Positions 54,143 through 63,365 of a stretch of 64,000 bases of DNA are shown piece by piece. The stretch covers positions 1,364,001 to 1,428,000 of the forward strand of contig NZ_VEIO01000001.1 in the NCBI RefSeq assembly GCF_007680605.1, written 5' to 3'. Under the pieces are notes generated by a model that ran no database searches, was not told the DNA's origin, and saw nothing but the letters and a program-made list of their open reading frames with translations. Numbering within the stretch: position 1 is the first letter of the stretch; each line of letters opens with the position of its first letter. Source of the stretch: Paenibacillus xylanexedens (GTDB taxonomy: Bacteria; Bacillota; Bacilli; Paenibacillales; Paenibacillaceae). The position numbers and the translations under genes were made by a program.

Positions 54143-54829
54143 GTGAATTTGTTTTATGTTCAATCGATTGTAGATGGAGTCAGCAAGGTGAAAAGCTTTC
54201 TGGAGGATAACTATATCGGCATCCCGTGGTCAGCGCTTGGCGATCTGGAGCAGGCGTCATCGGAGGAATTACGTGAACTGTTGGAGCAGCGCTATGGCCT
54301 TGTCGCGGATAAATCAGGCGAAGTTTTGCAATCGATCCAGCTGTTTGCACACGGGATGAGTGATGGGGATTATGTCGTGATTAAGGATGAGGATTGGATG
54401 TATGTCGGAGACCTCGGCGATTATTATTATGACGACTCGATTGGCACAAGCGACGATTTGATCTGCCACCGCAGAGGTGTAACATGGCTTGGTCGGGTAC
54501 CTCTTGAGGAGATCAATGAACATATGCTAACTTTGTTACACGAACCAAACGTTGTTGCCCAATTCATGCTGCCTGTAACGCAGGCGAGGTTGGAGCAAGC
54601 CCTTAGGGGCAATAGCGATGCAACGGGGACTGTGGAGAAAGCATTAAACCAAGGAGCTACGTCCGCAGAACCAGAATTACTCAAAACGCTAACAGAAGAT
54701 CACACACCCGCACGAGTGGATCAATCCACGATCGAGGCCGCAGTACAAGTACTTAAAGAAGCATTAAAGAGCAAGGATGAACGGCTGCGAGTCCAAGCGG
54801 CAACCGCAATTTTGCAATATGCCAAGTGA
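54143..54829 (+). CDS. Hypothetical protein with PUA/EVE-like N-terminal domain
   Basis: The 228-residue protein starts with GTG after AAGGGAAGG. The region YVVIKDEDWMYVGDLGDYYY followed by CHRRGVTWLGRV resembles the small beta-barrel found next to McrB-type restriction enzymes and in EVE/PUA-like proteins; this is a pattern match only. The C-terminal ~50 residues are helical and Ala-rich (TIEAAVQVLKEALKSKDERL). Function unknown; no restriction gene is nearby. Confidence 0.6.
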   Translation: MNLFYVQSIVDGVSKVKSFLEDNYIGIPWSALGDLEQASSEELRELLEQRYGLVADKSGEVLQSIQLFAHGMSDGDYVVIKDEDWMYVGDLGDYYYDDSIGTSDDLICHRRGVTWLGRVPLEEINEHMLTLLHEPNVVAQFMLPVTQARLEQALRGNSDATGTVEKALNQGATSAEPELLKTLTEDHTPARVDQSTIEAAVQVLKEALKSKDERLRVQAATAILQYAK

Positions 54830-54925
54830 TAAGCCCAGCTTCGGTTGAGTGTTGAAATAGTAAGTATAAGAAGTATCAAGTAAATGAGAGGAACAAAGCA
54901 CATTGAACAAACTATAAGCATAATA

Positions 54926-54955
54926 GGGACAACCATCATGGTTGCCCCTTGTTGT
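54926..54955. terminator. Terminator between hypothetical gene and uppP
   Basis: GGGACAACC-ATCAT-GGTTGCCCC hairpin between convergent genes, followed by CTTGTTG. Confidence 0.7.
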
Positions 54956-54970
54956 GCATAGAGAATTTTT

Positions 54971-55783
54971 TTATAGAAAGATAAGTAACAATGTTCCTGC
55001 CGCAAAGCAGTAATATGAAAAATACTTCAGATTGCCTCGGGCCATAATGCCCATAAACCATCTCATCGAGAAATAGGTAACGACCAGCGTGGTGATAAAC
55101 GCGATCAGGTAAGGAATAGCTAGCTGGGCGCGGTTTGGATCATGCGCAATATCAGATGCACCCATAATCAGACCGCCGATACTGATCGGGATGTAGAGCA
55201 TAAAAGAAAATTTCAACGCGGTTTCCTGTTTCATGCCGACCGCAATGGACGCAATAACGGTAGCACCCGAGCGACTGATCCCCGGAATAAGAGCGACAGC
55301 CTGAGCGAGTCCAACCAGCACAGCATCCTTTGTTTTTAAATCACCGTCCTGCTTGCGACCGCGCAGATTACGAATAAGCCAGAGAGCTACACCCGTAATT
55401 AGCAGGGCCACTGCAACCGTATAAACAGATGAGAAGATGTCCTCAATCTGATCTTTGAACAGCACTGCAACAACGGCAGCAGGAATTGTACCGATGACGA
55501 TATATAAGCAAAACATAAAGTCTGCCCGATATTCCGATTTGCGAGTTGTTAAGTAACCCCACCCACCGGTAATCAGCTTCATGATGTCTTCCCGGAAAAT
55601 AAAAACAATGGCAATTAATGAAGCGGTGTTCGTCAAAATTTCAAATGAAAGGCCGTTTTGCTTCAGCCCCATGAGCCGCTGGGCAATAATTAAATGGCCG
55701 CTGGAGGAGACCGGAATCGGCTCCGTTGCACCTTGAACAATGCCCAGAAAAAAGTACTTTAACCACAGTATAATCTGATCCAT
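54971..55783 (-). CDS. uppP: Undecaprenyl-diphosphatase UppP (BacA)
   Basis: The 270-residue membrane protein recycles undecaprenyl pyrophosphate for cell-wall synthesis and can give bacitracin resistance. Motifs: GATEPIPVSSSGHL near the N-terminus (E/P-rich catalytic loop) and PGISRSGATV in the second half. AAGGAGG supports the ATG at 55783; the frame extends 18 codons upstream through a direct repeat and has no other site. Confidence 0.95.
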   Translation of the reverse strand: MDQIILWLKYFFLGIVQGATEPIPVSSSGHLIIAQRLMGLKQNGLSFEILTNTASLIAIVFIFREDIMKLITGGWGYLTTRKSEYRADFMFCLYIVIGTIPAAVVAVLFKDQIEDIFSSVYTVAVALLITGVALWLIRNLRGRKQDGDLKTKDAVLVGLAQAVALIPGISRSGATVIASIAVGMKQETALKFSFMLYIPISIGGLIMGASDIAHDPNRAQLAIPYLIAFITTLVVTYFSMRWFMGIMARGNLKYFSYYCFAAGTLLLIFL

Positions 55784-55812
55784 CTTGTCCTCCTTGAAAC
55801 ATTTCTCTACAT

Positions 55813-55871
55813 TCTCTAAAACCATGTTCTCAACCATACTCTCTCTAAAACCATGTTCTCAACCATACTCT
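55813..55871. repeat. 29-bp tandem duplication upstream of uppP
   Basis: A 30-base stretch beginning TCTCTAAAACCATG at 55813 recurs without mismatch at 55842 (period 29). It lies in the leader of uppP. Other bases of 55784-56122 hold the Fur box and no gene. Confidence 0.9.
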
Positions 55872-56061
55872 AAGATTATTCTCTTTCTTAAATCTCTCTA
55901 TCCACTCTAATGATGATAGCCTTTTAACTTACCAGATGGCAAGTTTGGAATAAAATTGTCAGAGAAAATCTGATTTTAAGTCTCTATTTTCACTTGATAG
56001 ACGAAGTGCGGAATGAATATATTAAACTTGTATTGTAAAAAAGATAGAGTCGTGATATCGT

Positions 56062-56076
56062 TGATAACGATTATCA
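56062..56076 (+). promoter_or_regulatory. Fur box
   Basis: TGATAACGATTATCA is the 7-1-7 Fur box (TGATAATNATTATCA) with one mismatch, 46 bp ahead of the siderophore-binding protein start. Confidence 0.85.
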
Positions 56077-56122
56077 ATATCATTTGATTCATAGAATCCA
56101 ATACATTAAAGGTGGGGTTATT

Positions 56123-57163
56123 TTGCGTAGTACAAAAAGAAGTTCAATATGGATCATGATGGCGCTGGTGTTCGTGCTCATCCTGAGTGCATGTGGTCAG
56201 TCTGCTTCGAATACAGCTAAAGATGGGGCAGAGAAGACTGCTACATCCTCAGATGCTACAAGCAAAACAAGTAACAATTCATCTGGTTCGACCGACACGG
56301 GAGCAGGTGCAGAAGATGAGATGGTTTCATTTGAGTCTGATGCAGGTGAAGTGCAAGTCCCTAAAAATCCGAAGCGAATTGTGGATTTAACAGCCTTCAA
56401 CACAGGGTACTTTGTAGCACTGGATGCTCCAGTAGTTGGAGCATTATCGGGCTCGATGAAGAATAAATACATCAAAGATCAGCTTGCTTCCCAAGGCGCA
56501 ACAGATTTAGGTGATCAACTGCCTACGCCGGAGCAGCTGCTTGCTCTAAAACCGGATCTGATTATTGTCTACACAGGTACAGAAGGCATTGATAAGCTGT
56601 CTCAAATCGCACCTGTTGTTCAAATCGAGTATGGTAAGCATAACTACAAAGACTTGATGCTGAAGATGGGTAAACTCACAAACAGAGAAGATGCAGCTAA
56701 AGCCTGGATCAGCAAGTGGGAAACTCAGATCAACGAATTAAAACCGAAGGTAAACGCAGCAGTGGGTAATCGTACCGTATCGATCCTGAATCCATATGAT
56801 AAAGGATTGTATGTCTTCGGTCATAACTATGGCCGTGGAGGAGAAATTATCTACGGTGAGTTTGGTCTTAAGGCACCGGCGAAGGCTCAAGCAGAAGCGA
56901 TTGACAGCGGCACAGGCTGGGCTTCCATCTCGGTTGAAGTGCTACCGGATTATGCAGGGGACATTATTTTCACCAGCCCTTGGTCCGGTGACACGAGTGA
57001 TTCCAAAAAGATATATGAAAATACGCTGTGGAAAAACCTTCCGGCTGTAAAAGCCAATCATGTATTCCAGCTAGATCCATCGTCGGATACCTATAACGAC
57101 CCGGTATCGTTGGAAGGACAGCTTAAATTTATTACGGATAGCCTGCTTGCGGCATCCAAGTAG
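56123..57163 (+). CDS. Iron-siderophore ABC transporter substrate-binding lipoprotein
   Basis: The 346-residue lipoprotein has a lipobox (ILSAC), a Ser/Thr/Asp-rich linker (about 25-65) and a class III (FecB/FhuD-type) two-lobed fold (PKRIVDLTAFNTGYFVALDA; TPEQLLALKPDLIIVYTGTE). The start is TTG, with AAAGGTGG before it. The Fur box just upstream means expression in iron shortage. No permease or ATPase genes follow, so the partners are elsewhere; a terminator ends this gene. Confidence 0.9.
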   Translation: MRSTKRSSIWIMMALVFVLILSACGQSASNTAKDGAEKTATSSDATSKTSNNSSGSTDTGAGAEDEMVSFESDAGEVQVPKNPKRIVDLTAFNTGYFVALDAPVVGALSGSMKNKYIKDQLASQGATDLGDQLPTPEQLLALKPDLIIVYTGTEGIDKLSQIAPVVQIEYGKHNYKDLMLKMGKLTNREDAAKAWISKWETQINELKPKVNAAVGNRTVSILNPYDKGLYVFGHNYGRGGEIIYGEFGLKAPAKAQAEAIDSGTGWASISVEVLPDYAGDIIFTSPWSGDTSDSKKIYENTLWKNLPAVKANHVFQLDPSSDTYNDPVSLEGQLKFITDSLLAASK

Positions 57164-57199
57164 TTTCAGCAAGTAGAATAAGCAAATTGACCGAAGGAA

Positions 57200-57236
57200 A
57201 AAAGAGGCTCCCACCGTTTAGGTAGGAGCCTCTTTG
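57200..57236 (+). terminator. Terminator after the siderophore-binding protein
   Basis: AAAGAGGCTCC and GGAGCCTCTTT pair across a 13-base loop. Confidence 0.85.
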
Positions 57237-57305
57237 CGTGAAGCGAGATAATGTAGGAGGAGAAATCAGTAGGCCCCTCCCAATCATTTAATATCCTGCA
57301 TTACT

Positions 57306-57728
57306 CTAGGAGCTTGCTATATGCTGAGGGTTAGGAGCCAATGCGATTTTGTGAATATTCTCCGTTCCAGCTTCAATGGCCTTCTGATAATAACTGCGTT
57401 TATGCTCAATAACCTCCATTGTTCTCCGGAGTTCTTCCATTTGAGCCTCAACGCTGGCTTTGCGCTCGGTAAACATGTCATATCTCTGATGCAAGGTTGC
57501 ATCGCCCTCCGAGCACCAGGCTATGAATTCCCGGATATCCTTGATTGGCATTCCGGTAGCTTTCAGACATTGGATTATTTTCAGAAAATCAATATCGGAG
57601 TCCTTGAATTGTCTCGTTCCGGTCGAATTACGTTCGACGAAGGGCATGAGTCCCTCTTTGTCATAATAGCGCAATGTATACACAGTCAGATCCAATTTTT
57701 TAGCGACTTCACTTATGGAATAGGTCAT
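57306..57728 (-). CDS. MerR-family regulator (AdhR/YfmP-like)
   Basis: The 140-residue protein has the MerR HTH with wing (YSISEVAKKLDLTVYTLRYYDKEGL), and a C-terminal coiled-coil (TERKASVEAQMEELRRTMEV). It has no metal-binding Cys pair; one Cys occurs at about residue 55 and one in AWCSEG. AdhR of B. subtilis uses a conserved Cys to sense aldehydes. The gene is divergent from a Zn alcohol dehydrogenase, as in adhR-adhA. Confidence 0.9.
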   Translation of the reverse strand: MTYSISEVAKKLDLTVYTLRYYDKEGLMPFVERNSTGTRQFKDSDIDFLKIIQCLKATGMPIKDIREFIAWCSEGDATLHQRYDMFTERKASVEAQMEELRRTMEVIEHKRSYYQKAIEAGTENIHKIALAPNPQHIASS

Positions 57729-57872
57729 ATCGAGTTGTTCCTTTCAATTCTAGATCAGATCGAGATTAAACCTTGTATGGTGCAGGGTTTTCGTTGATGC
57801 GAGTGAATTCTATCATGCGGTCAGGAGTGATGTCAAAACGAGCAATTTTTTTAAAAAAGTAGAGCAAAACAT

Positions 57873-57903
57873 TTGACCTAGAGTTAACTATAGGGCGTAA
57901 GAT
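57873..57903 (+). promoter_or_regulatory. MerR-type promoter of the alcohol dehydrogenase gene
   Basis: TTGACC (-35, 57873-57878) and TAAGAT (-10, 57898-57903) are 19 bp apart, the overlong spacer typical of MerR-activated promoters. The spacer holds CCTAGAGTTAACTATAGG (57877-57894), a palindrome with one mismatched pair. Confidence 0.88.
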
Positions 57904-57938
57904 AGAGAGGATTCCAAAATCATGAGGAGGTTATCATA

Positions 57939-58979
57939 TTGATTACAGCTAAAGCCAGAGCCGTGGATGGACCCGATCAAGCCTTCCGTTCCGCAGAAAT
58001 TAACCGCCGTGATCTGGATACCACGGATGTATTAATTGAGATTAAGTTTGCCGGTATCTGCCACTCGGATATTCATACAGCCCATGGGGAGTGGGGACCT
58101 GTCAATTATCCGCTCGTACCGGGCCACGAAATTGCCGGGATTGTGACTGAAGTAGGCAGTGGTGTAACGAAATATAAAGTAGGCGACCGCGTAGGCGTTG
58201 GATGTATGGTCGACTCTTGCGGCGAATGTGAGAATTGCCGTAAAGGAGAAGAGCAGTACTGCCTGAAAGGTAATATTCCAACGTATGCAGGAGTAGACAA
58301 ATACGGTGAGCCAACCCAAGGCGGTTATTCCACACATATCGTGGTAACCGAGAATTTTGTAGTGCGCATTCCTGACAATATTGAGCTGGATGCTGCCGCA
58401 CCGTTGCTATGCGCCGGCATTACCACCTATTCTCCGTTGCATCACTGGGGAGCTGGTCCGGGTAAGAAGGTTGCAGTCGTAGGGATGGGTGGCCTCGGTC
58501 ATATGGCGGTTAAAATCGCACATGCGATGGGAGCTGAGGTTACGGTTCTCTCCCAAACGCTGAGTAAAAAGCAAGACGGATTGCAGTTTGGGGCAGACCA
58601 CTACTACGCAACGAGCGATCCGGAAACATTTGAAAAGCTGGCAGGCTCAGTAGACCTGATCATTAATACAGTAAGTGCCAGCATTGATATCAATGCTTAT
58701 TTCTCGCTGCTCAAGTTGGACGGCACACTCGTTAATGTAGGGGCTCCGCCTGAGCCACTTCCCGTCAATGCATTCTCGCTGATCGGACATCGCCGCTCAT
58801 TCGCAGGTTCCATGATTGGCGGCATACGTGAGACACAAGAAATGCTTGATTTCTGCGCTGAGCATGATATCGTCCCTAGCATTGAGGTTATCTCGGCAGA
58901 TCAGATTGATGAAGCTTATAAACGTGTGCTCGCTTCAGATGTAAAATATCGCTTTGTAATTGATACAAGCACTATTTAA
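57939..58979 (+). CDS. adhA: Zinc-dependent alcohol dehydrogenase (AdhA-like)
   Basis: The 346-residue enzyme has the catalytic zinc site [13 protein letters not shown] plus GHE (PGHEIAGIV), the structural zinc motif [15 protein letters not shown] and the NAD(P) Rossmann motif [11 protein letters not shown]. Starts at TTG after GAGGAGG. It matches the cinnamyl-alcohol-dehydrogenase-like AdhA of Bacillus, which is switched on by AdhR under formaldehyde or methylglyoxal stress. The divergent MerR gene and MerR promoter support this. Confidence 0.92.
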   Translation: MITAKARAVDGPDQAFRSAEINRRDLDTTDVLIEIKFAGICHSDIHTAHGEWGPVNYPLVPGHEIAGIVTEVGSGVTKYKVGDRVGVGCMVDSCGECENCRKGEEQYCLKGNIPTYAGVDKYGEPTQGGYSTHIVVTENFVVRIPDNIELDAAAPLLCAGITTYSPLHHWGAGPGKKVAVVGMGGLGHMAVKIAHAMGAEVTVLSQTLSKKQDGLQFGADHYYATSDPETFEKLAGSVDLIINTVSASIDINAYFSLLKLDGTLVNVGAPPEPLPVNAFSLIGHRRSFAGSMIGGIRETQEMLDFCAEHDIVPSIEVISADQIDEAYKRVLASDVKYRFVIDTSTI

Positions 58980-59045
58980 CAGACCAGAGGGGAAGAGAGT
59001 TTAGTTAACGCCTTCGCCTATGAATAAATAAAACTGATGTACTAG

Positions 59046-59090
59046 CAATAGCCCCTATTTCCGCAAAAGGAAAGGAGGGGCTATTGTTGT
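59046..59090. terminator. Bidirectional terminator between adhA and aldo-keto reductase
   Basis: CAATAGCCCCT pairs with AGGGGCTATTG across a 19-base loop; convergent genes on both sides. Confidence 0.8.
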
Positions 59091-59174
59091 TACGATAACA
59101 TTTTAATACCGTAAACCTTACGACCATATCGTTGACAGATCATAAGTATGTTTCTTGTTCTCCAAAAATGTTGT

Positions 59175-60155
59175 TTACTGTGCGCCCACGACAGGATGCG
59201 GAATATAAGGCTCTTCCAGAAAAGCGACATCCTCTGAAGTAAGCTTCACAGACAGTGCGCCCAAGGCAACATCGAGATGTGAATGCTTGGTTGCGCCGAT
59301 AATCGGAGCAGTCACGGTCTCTTTCTGTAACAGCCATGCCAGCGCTATGTGTGTACGAGGTACATCATACTTCTCGGCAATAGCTGCCACCCGTTCGACA
59401 ACGATGCGATCCGCGTCACTGGTGGCATTGTACTTTGATTTCTGAATCATGTCCGTTTCAGAGCGATGGGTCGTCACCGACCAATCTCTTGTTAACCTGC
59501 CGGAAGCGAGTGGACTGTATGGCGTAACGCCGATTTTTTCCTCTTTGCAAAGTGGCAGCATCTCGCGTTCCTCTTCACGGTAAATCAGGTTCAAATGGTT
59601 CTGCATGGAAACAAATTTGGTCCAGCCATTTTTCTCCGCTGTATATAAAGCTTTCTGGAACTGCCATGCAAACATGGCGGAAGCACCAATATATCTGGCT
59701 TTCCCGGACTTCACCACATCATGGAGTGCTTCCATTGTTTCTTCAATAGGCGTGTGATAGTCCCAGCGATGAATGATATATAGATCCACATAATCCGTTT
59801 CGAGTCGTTTCAGACTTTTGTCAATTTCACTCAAAATGGCTTTCCTGGACAACCCGGAGCCGTTGGGCCCTTCATGCATTCGGCCATGAACCTTGGTCGC
59901 AATCACAACCTCATCCCGGCTCGCATAGTCTTTTAAAGCTCGTCCTAAATATTCTTCACTTGTTCCCAGTGAGTAGATATTGGCCGTATCAAAAAAATTA
60001 ATACCAAGATCCAGTGCCTTACGAATCACGGATCGGGAGTCTTCTTCGTTCAACACCCACTCGTGAACCCATTTACTGGCATCCCCGAACCCCATACAAC
60101 CGAGACAAAAGCGCGAGACATCGAGCCCTGTATTGCCAAGTTTAACGTATTCCAT
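59175..60155 (-). CDS. Aldo/keto reductase
   Basis: The 326-residue NADPH-dependent reductase has the AKR barrel with catalytic residues D (NFFDTANIYS), Y (IYSLGTSEEYLG), K (VVIATKVHG) and H (IIHRWDYHTP). It is of the AKR11/YhdN or general stress type. The ATG at 60155 is preceded by AAAGGAC; a GTG three codons up is too close to that site. It may detoxify aldehydes with the neighbouring AdhA, which is inference. Confidence 0.9.
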   Translation of the reverse strand: MEYVKLGNTGLDVSRFCLGCMGFGDASKWVHEWVLNEEDSRSVIRKALDLGINFFDTANIYSLGTSEEYLGRALKDYASRDEVVIATKVHGRMHEGPNGSGLSRKAILSEIDKSLKRLETDYVDLYIIHRWDYHTPIEETMEALHDVVKSGKARYIGASAMFAWQFQKALYTAEKNGWTKFVSMQNHLNLIYREEEREMLPLCKEEKIGVTPYSPLASGRLTRDWSVTTHRSETDMIQKSKYNATSDADRIVVERVAAIAEKYDVPRTHIALAWLLQKETVTAPIIGATKHSHLDVALGALSVKLTSEDVAFLEEPYIPHPVVGAQ

Positions 60156-60527
60156 CGTAATCACATGTCCTTTCTACTCAAAATTGCCACGTATCACATA
60201 TCTAATAGGATGGCTACTTTCTATTCTATTATGTCATGAATCTATAATGAAACTGTAGTTCATTTCAATCAAAAGTTTGCCTGATCCGATCAAAATGGGA
60301 AAGCCGTCTTTTACGTATAGAAACGTTGAGTAGAGCATCAAATGAAATAAAGCCCTTGGAACAGACCAAGAGGCTAAAAGGTAAGTGAAGTTTTATAAGT
60401 AGTTTTATAAAATGAAATGTTGGTCCTATGAAAGAAAGAAGTTTCATGAGCATAGAAAAAGATTGAACGCAAAAATGCGATGTGATATAATCATGAGCGC
60501 AGTTGATATTTCGTTGAAAATGTAAAT

Positions 60528-60563
60528 GATGTATCATTATTTCTCCTAATTTAATAATACATC
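60528..60563. promoter_or_regulatory. Inverted repeat upstream of helD
   Basis: GATGT..ATTATT pairs with AATAAT.ACATC around a 9-base AT-rich centre, 68 bp before the gene. It could be an operator or an attenuating hairpin. The rest of 60156-60630 shows no gene; it is AT-rich and carries TTGATA (60503) as a weak -35. Confidence 0.35.
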
Positions 60564-60630
60564 GGATTCTTCGTTTTGTCAACGCGCTTTTTTATTCCAA
60601 AAAATGGGTTGAGGAGTGTGGTTAACTTAT

Positions 60631-63051
60631 ATGACAGACACGAACGAGTGGCAATTGGAAAAAGAAAGATTGGCTCACGTGCGAAATGAACTGCAGGCGA
60701 GACTTGACGAACTTGAACCCCAAGTTGAAGGGCTTGCCGATCAGGCCACGGAGATTCGCAAACGTTTCTGGGAAGAAGTCACGATTAATACCGGATCATA
60801 CACGGATTTTGAAGAAGCCTTTTATACCATTAATCAGCAAGCGAAAGTACTGGCTGAACGAGAACGTGGACATAAGTTATTGGTGCAACAGTGGAAAAAT
60901 GTGAACCGTTTGTTGCCCTTACCTTACTTCGGACGTATTGATTTCAAGGAAAAGGGTCTTGGCTTTGCAGAGCCGATTTACATCGGTGTGTCCTCTTTCA
61001 CGGATAAGGAAGGCTTGAATTTTCTGATCTATGATTGGCGTACTCCGATCGCAAGTCTTTATTATGATCATGCCTCTGGTCCGGCAGATTACGAAACACC
61101 AATGGGACGAATCGAAGGCACCGTGGAGTTGAAACGTCAGTTTCAGATTCAGGATGGCCAGCTGCTTGGCATGTTTGATGCCAGTGAGACGATAGGAGAC
61201 GCACTGCTGCAGGAGGTGCTCTCCAAAGGAGCCAATTCTCAGATGAAAAGCATCGTGGCAACGATTCAAAAGGAGCAGAATGCCATAATCCGTGATGATC
61301 GTAGCCGAATGCTGATTGTGCAGGGCGCCGCAGGGAGCGGCAAGACATCCGCTGCGCTTCAGCGCGTGGCCTATCTATTATATAAACATCGCCAGACGAT
61401 CAAGGCAGATCAGATGGTTCTTTTTTCGCCAAATCCGATGTTTGCCAGTTATATCTCGACCGTATTGCCTGAGCTGGGTGAAGAAAATATTCAACAGACG
61501 ACGTTTCAGGAATATGTGAATTACTGGCTAGGATCTAGTCTGCGTCCGGAAGATCCCCTTGACCAGATGGAGTATGTGCTTACTGCCGGTGGGGAACCAA
61601 GTTACGCCGCTCGTATGGAAGGCATTCGCTATAAAGCATCCGCGGAATTTATGAAAGCTTTGAAGAACTATGGGGAATGGCTTGGACGTGAAGGATTAAA
61701 CTTTATCAGCATCCGGTTCCGTGAACGGGAGTTTATTACTTCAGCTCAGATGAAGGCACAATTCTCTACGTACGATGTCCATCTTTCGTTACCCAGTCGG
61801 ATATTGTTATTGCAGGAATGGTTACTAAAACAACTGACAGTTCTAGAGCAGCAGGAACGGCAAGCGGACTGGGTGGAGGAAGAGTTGAATTATCTCGATA
61901 TGGACGATTATGCGGATGCATACGGTAAGCTGCACAAGGAAAAGCCTGTATTCGAAGTGGCGGAACAGTACGCAGCCCGGGAAAATGCTGGCAAGCGCCC
62001 TGACCTGGATGAAGGCTCATTTGATTTTCTGGAACGAGAAGAAGAATTGCTACGGCAAAAAATAGTGAAACAGACGTTCAAGCCGTTAAGGCAGCGGGTA
62101 CGAAAGTTCAAGTTCGTCAATGTTCAGTCAGCTTATGAACAACTATTTGTAGATGCCGCAGCCTATCAAGAACGTACGTATGGAGCGACAGTTCCAACTC
62201 AGTGGGATGAAATCTGCAAACAAACCAAAGACATGTTGCGTCAGAACAAGCTCTTCCATGAAGATGCTACTCCGTATCTATATGTCAAAGAAATTATTGA
62301 AGGTGTGCGTATCAATACGGATATCCGTTATGTATTTGTGGATGAGGGGCAGGATTATTCGGCATTCCAATACGAATATATCAAAAAGCTGTTTCCCCGT
62401 GCCCGCATGACGGTACTAGGCGATTTCGGGCAAGCAATCTATATGCAGGCTACGGAGCTTGCTGCTGCGGATTCCCCACTATCCGGATTGTATGGTGAGA
62501 AGGAAACGAGACTTATCCGGCTGTTGCAAAGTTATCGTTCAACACGTGAGATTGTAGAATTCACAAGAGCTATGCTGCCCGGCGGCGAAGAAATTGTTGC
62601 TTTTGACAGAAGCGATCACAAACCCGCATTAATCCGGGTAGAGGCAGGAGAGAATCAGCGTGACGAGTTCATCCGATCTGACATTGAGGCGCTTCAAACA
62701 GAGGGTTTTCGTTCGATTGCCATCATAACCAAAACGGCAGCCGAGAGTCACCTTGCATATGAACGTTTAAGAGAGACCGGCGTAGAGGGACTAAAGCTGA
62801 TCACGAAAGACACGGAGCAGTTTGAAAAGGGCGTGATGGTCATTCCCGTGTACCTTGCCAAAGGTGTGGAATTCGATGCAGTGCTTGTGTATGATGCTTC
62901 ATCCGGCAAATATGGAGAGGAGTATGATCGCAAACTTCTATACACAGCTTGTACCCGTGCTATGCATCGGTTGCATCTCTATACGGCGAAAGACTGGTCA
63001 CCTTTCGTGCAAGCATTGCCTGAAAACTTGTATCATTTAAAAAGTGTATAA
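60631..63051 (+). CDS. helD: HelD-type RNA polymerase recycling ATPase (UvrD-like)
   Basis: The 806-residue protein matches HelD of Bacillus (774 residues), which pries stalled RNA polymerase from DNA using ATP. It has an N-terminal antiparallel coiled-coil (KERLAHVRNELQARLDELEP), a superfamily 1 core with Walker A QGAAGSGKTS at about 230-239, motif II YVFVDEGQDYS, motif III GDFGQAIY, motif IV SYRST, and the late motif YTACTRAMHRL. The long insert between (about 350-550) is the secondary-channel/arm part in HelD. The ATG at 60631 is 14 bases after GAGGAG, so a nearer start cannot be excluded. Confidence 0.9.
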   Translation: MTDTNEWQLEKERLAHVRNELQARLDELEPQVEGLADQATEIRKRFWEEVTINTGSYTDFEEAFYTINQQAKVLAERERGHKLLVQQWKNVNRLLPLPYFGRIDFKEKGLGFAEPIYIGVSSFTDKEGLNFLIYDWRTPIASLYYDHASGPADYETPMGRIEGTVELKRQFQIQDGQLLGMFDASETIGDALLQEVLSKGANSQMKSIVATIQKEQNAIIRDDRSRMLIVQGAAGSGKTSAALQRVAYLLYKHRQTIKADQMVLFSPNPMFASYISTVLPELGEENIQQTTFQEYVNYWLGSSLRPEDPLDQMEYVLTAGGEPSYAARMEGIRYKASAEFMKALKNYGEWLGREGLNFISIRFREREFITSAQMKAQFSTYDVHLSLPSRILLLQEWLLKQLTVLEQQERQADWVEEELNYLDMDDYADAYGKLHKEKPVFEVAEQYAARENAGKRPDLDEGSFDFLEREEELLRQKIVKQTFKPLRQRVRKFKFVNVQSAYEQLFVDAAAYQERTYGATVPTQWDEICKQTKDMLRQNKLFHEDATPYLYVKEIIEGVRINTDIRYVFVDEGQDYSAFQYEYIKKLFPRARMTVLGDFGQAIYMQATELAAADSPLSGLYGEKETRLIRLLQSYRSTREIVEFTRAMLPGGEEIVAFDRSDHKPALIRVEAGENQRDEFIRSDIEALQTEGFRSIAIITKTAAESHLAYERLRETGVEGLKLITKDTEQFEKGVMVIPVYLAKGVEFDAVLVYDASSGKYGEEYDRKLLYTACTRAMHRLHLYTAKDWSPFVQALPENLYHLKSV

Positions 63052-63160
63052 GTTCACCTTTTCCATAGTGTGAATCTCAGCCTCAACTGTGAATTTATTT
63101 AAAACGGCTGACAATATGCAACAGCTGGTTCAACGATTTACACTCTAAGACGTCGAAGGA

Positions 63161-63187
63161 AAGTCGCTGCATCTAGCGGCTTTTTTG
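63161..63187 (+). terminator. Terminator after helD
   Basis: AAGTCGCT-GCATCT-AGCGGCTT hairpin, then T run. Other bases of 63052-63365 show only the promoter region of the last gene. Confidence 0.85.
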
Positions 63188-63365
63188 CGTTGCTCGCTTT
63201 TTCTCTCATGCTAACAGAGCGTGTAACAGGTAGGGAAATGCAAGGTTTTGTGCATGTTGTAAAGCGAAAACTCTGATAAAATAAAACAAACCTGAATGTA
63301 AATCCCGGTAAGACATAAACAACGAATGAGCGTTGAATCCAATATAAAACAGGAGGTGGCTTGAG

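Noticed and set aside
60265-60582. Reverse ORF in the gap before helD
   Set aside because: AT-rich with no ribosome site or recognisable motif.
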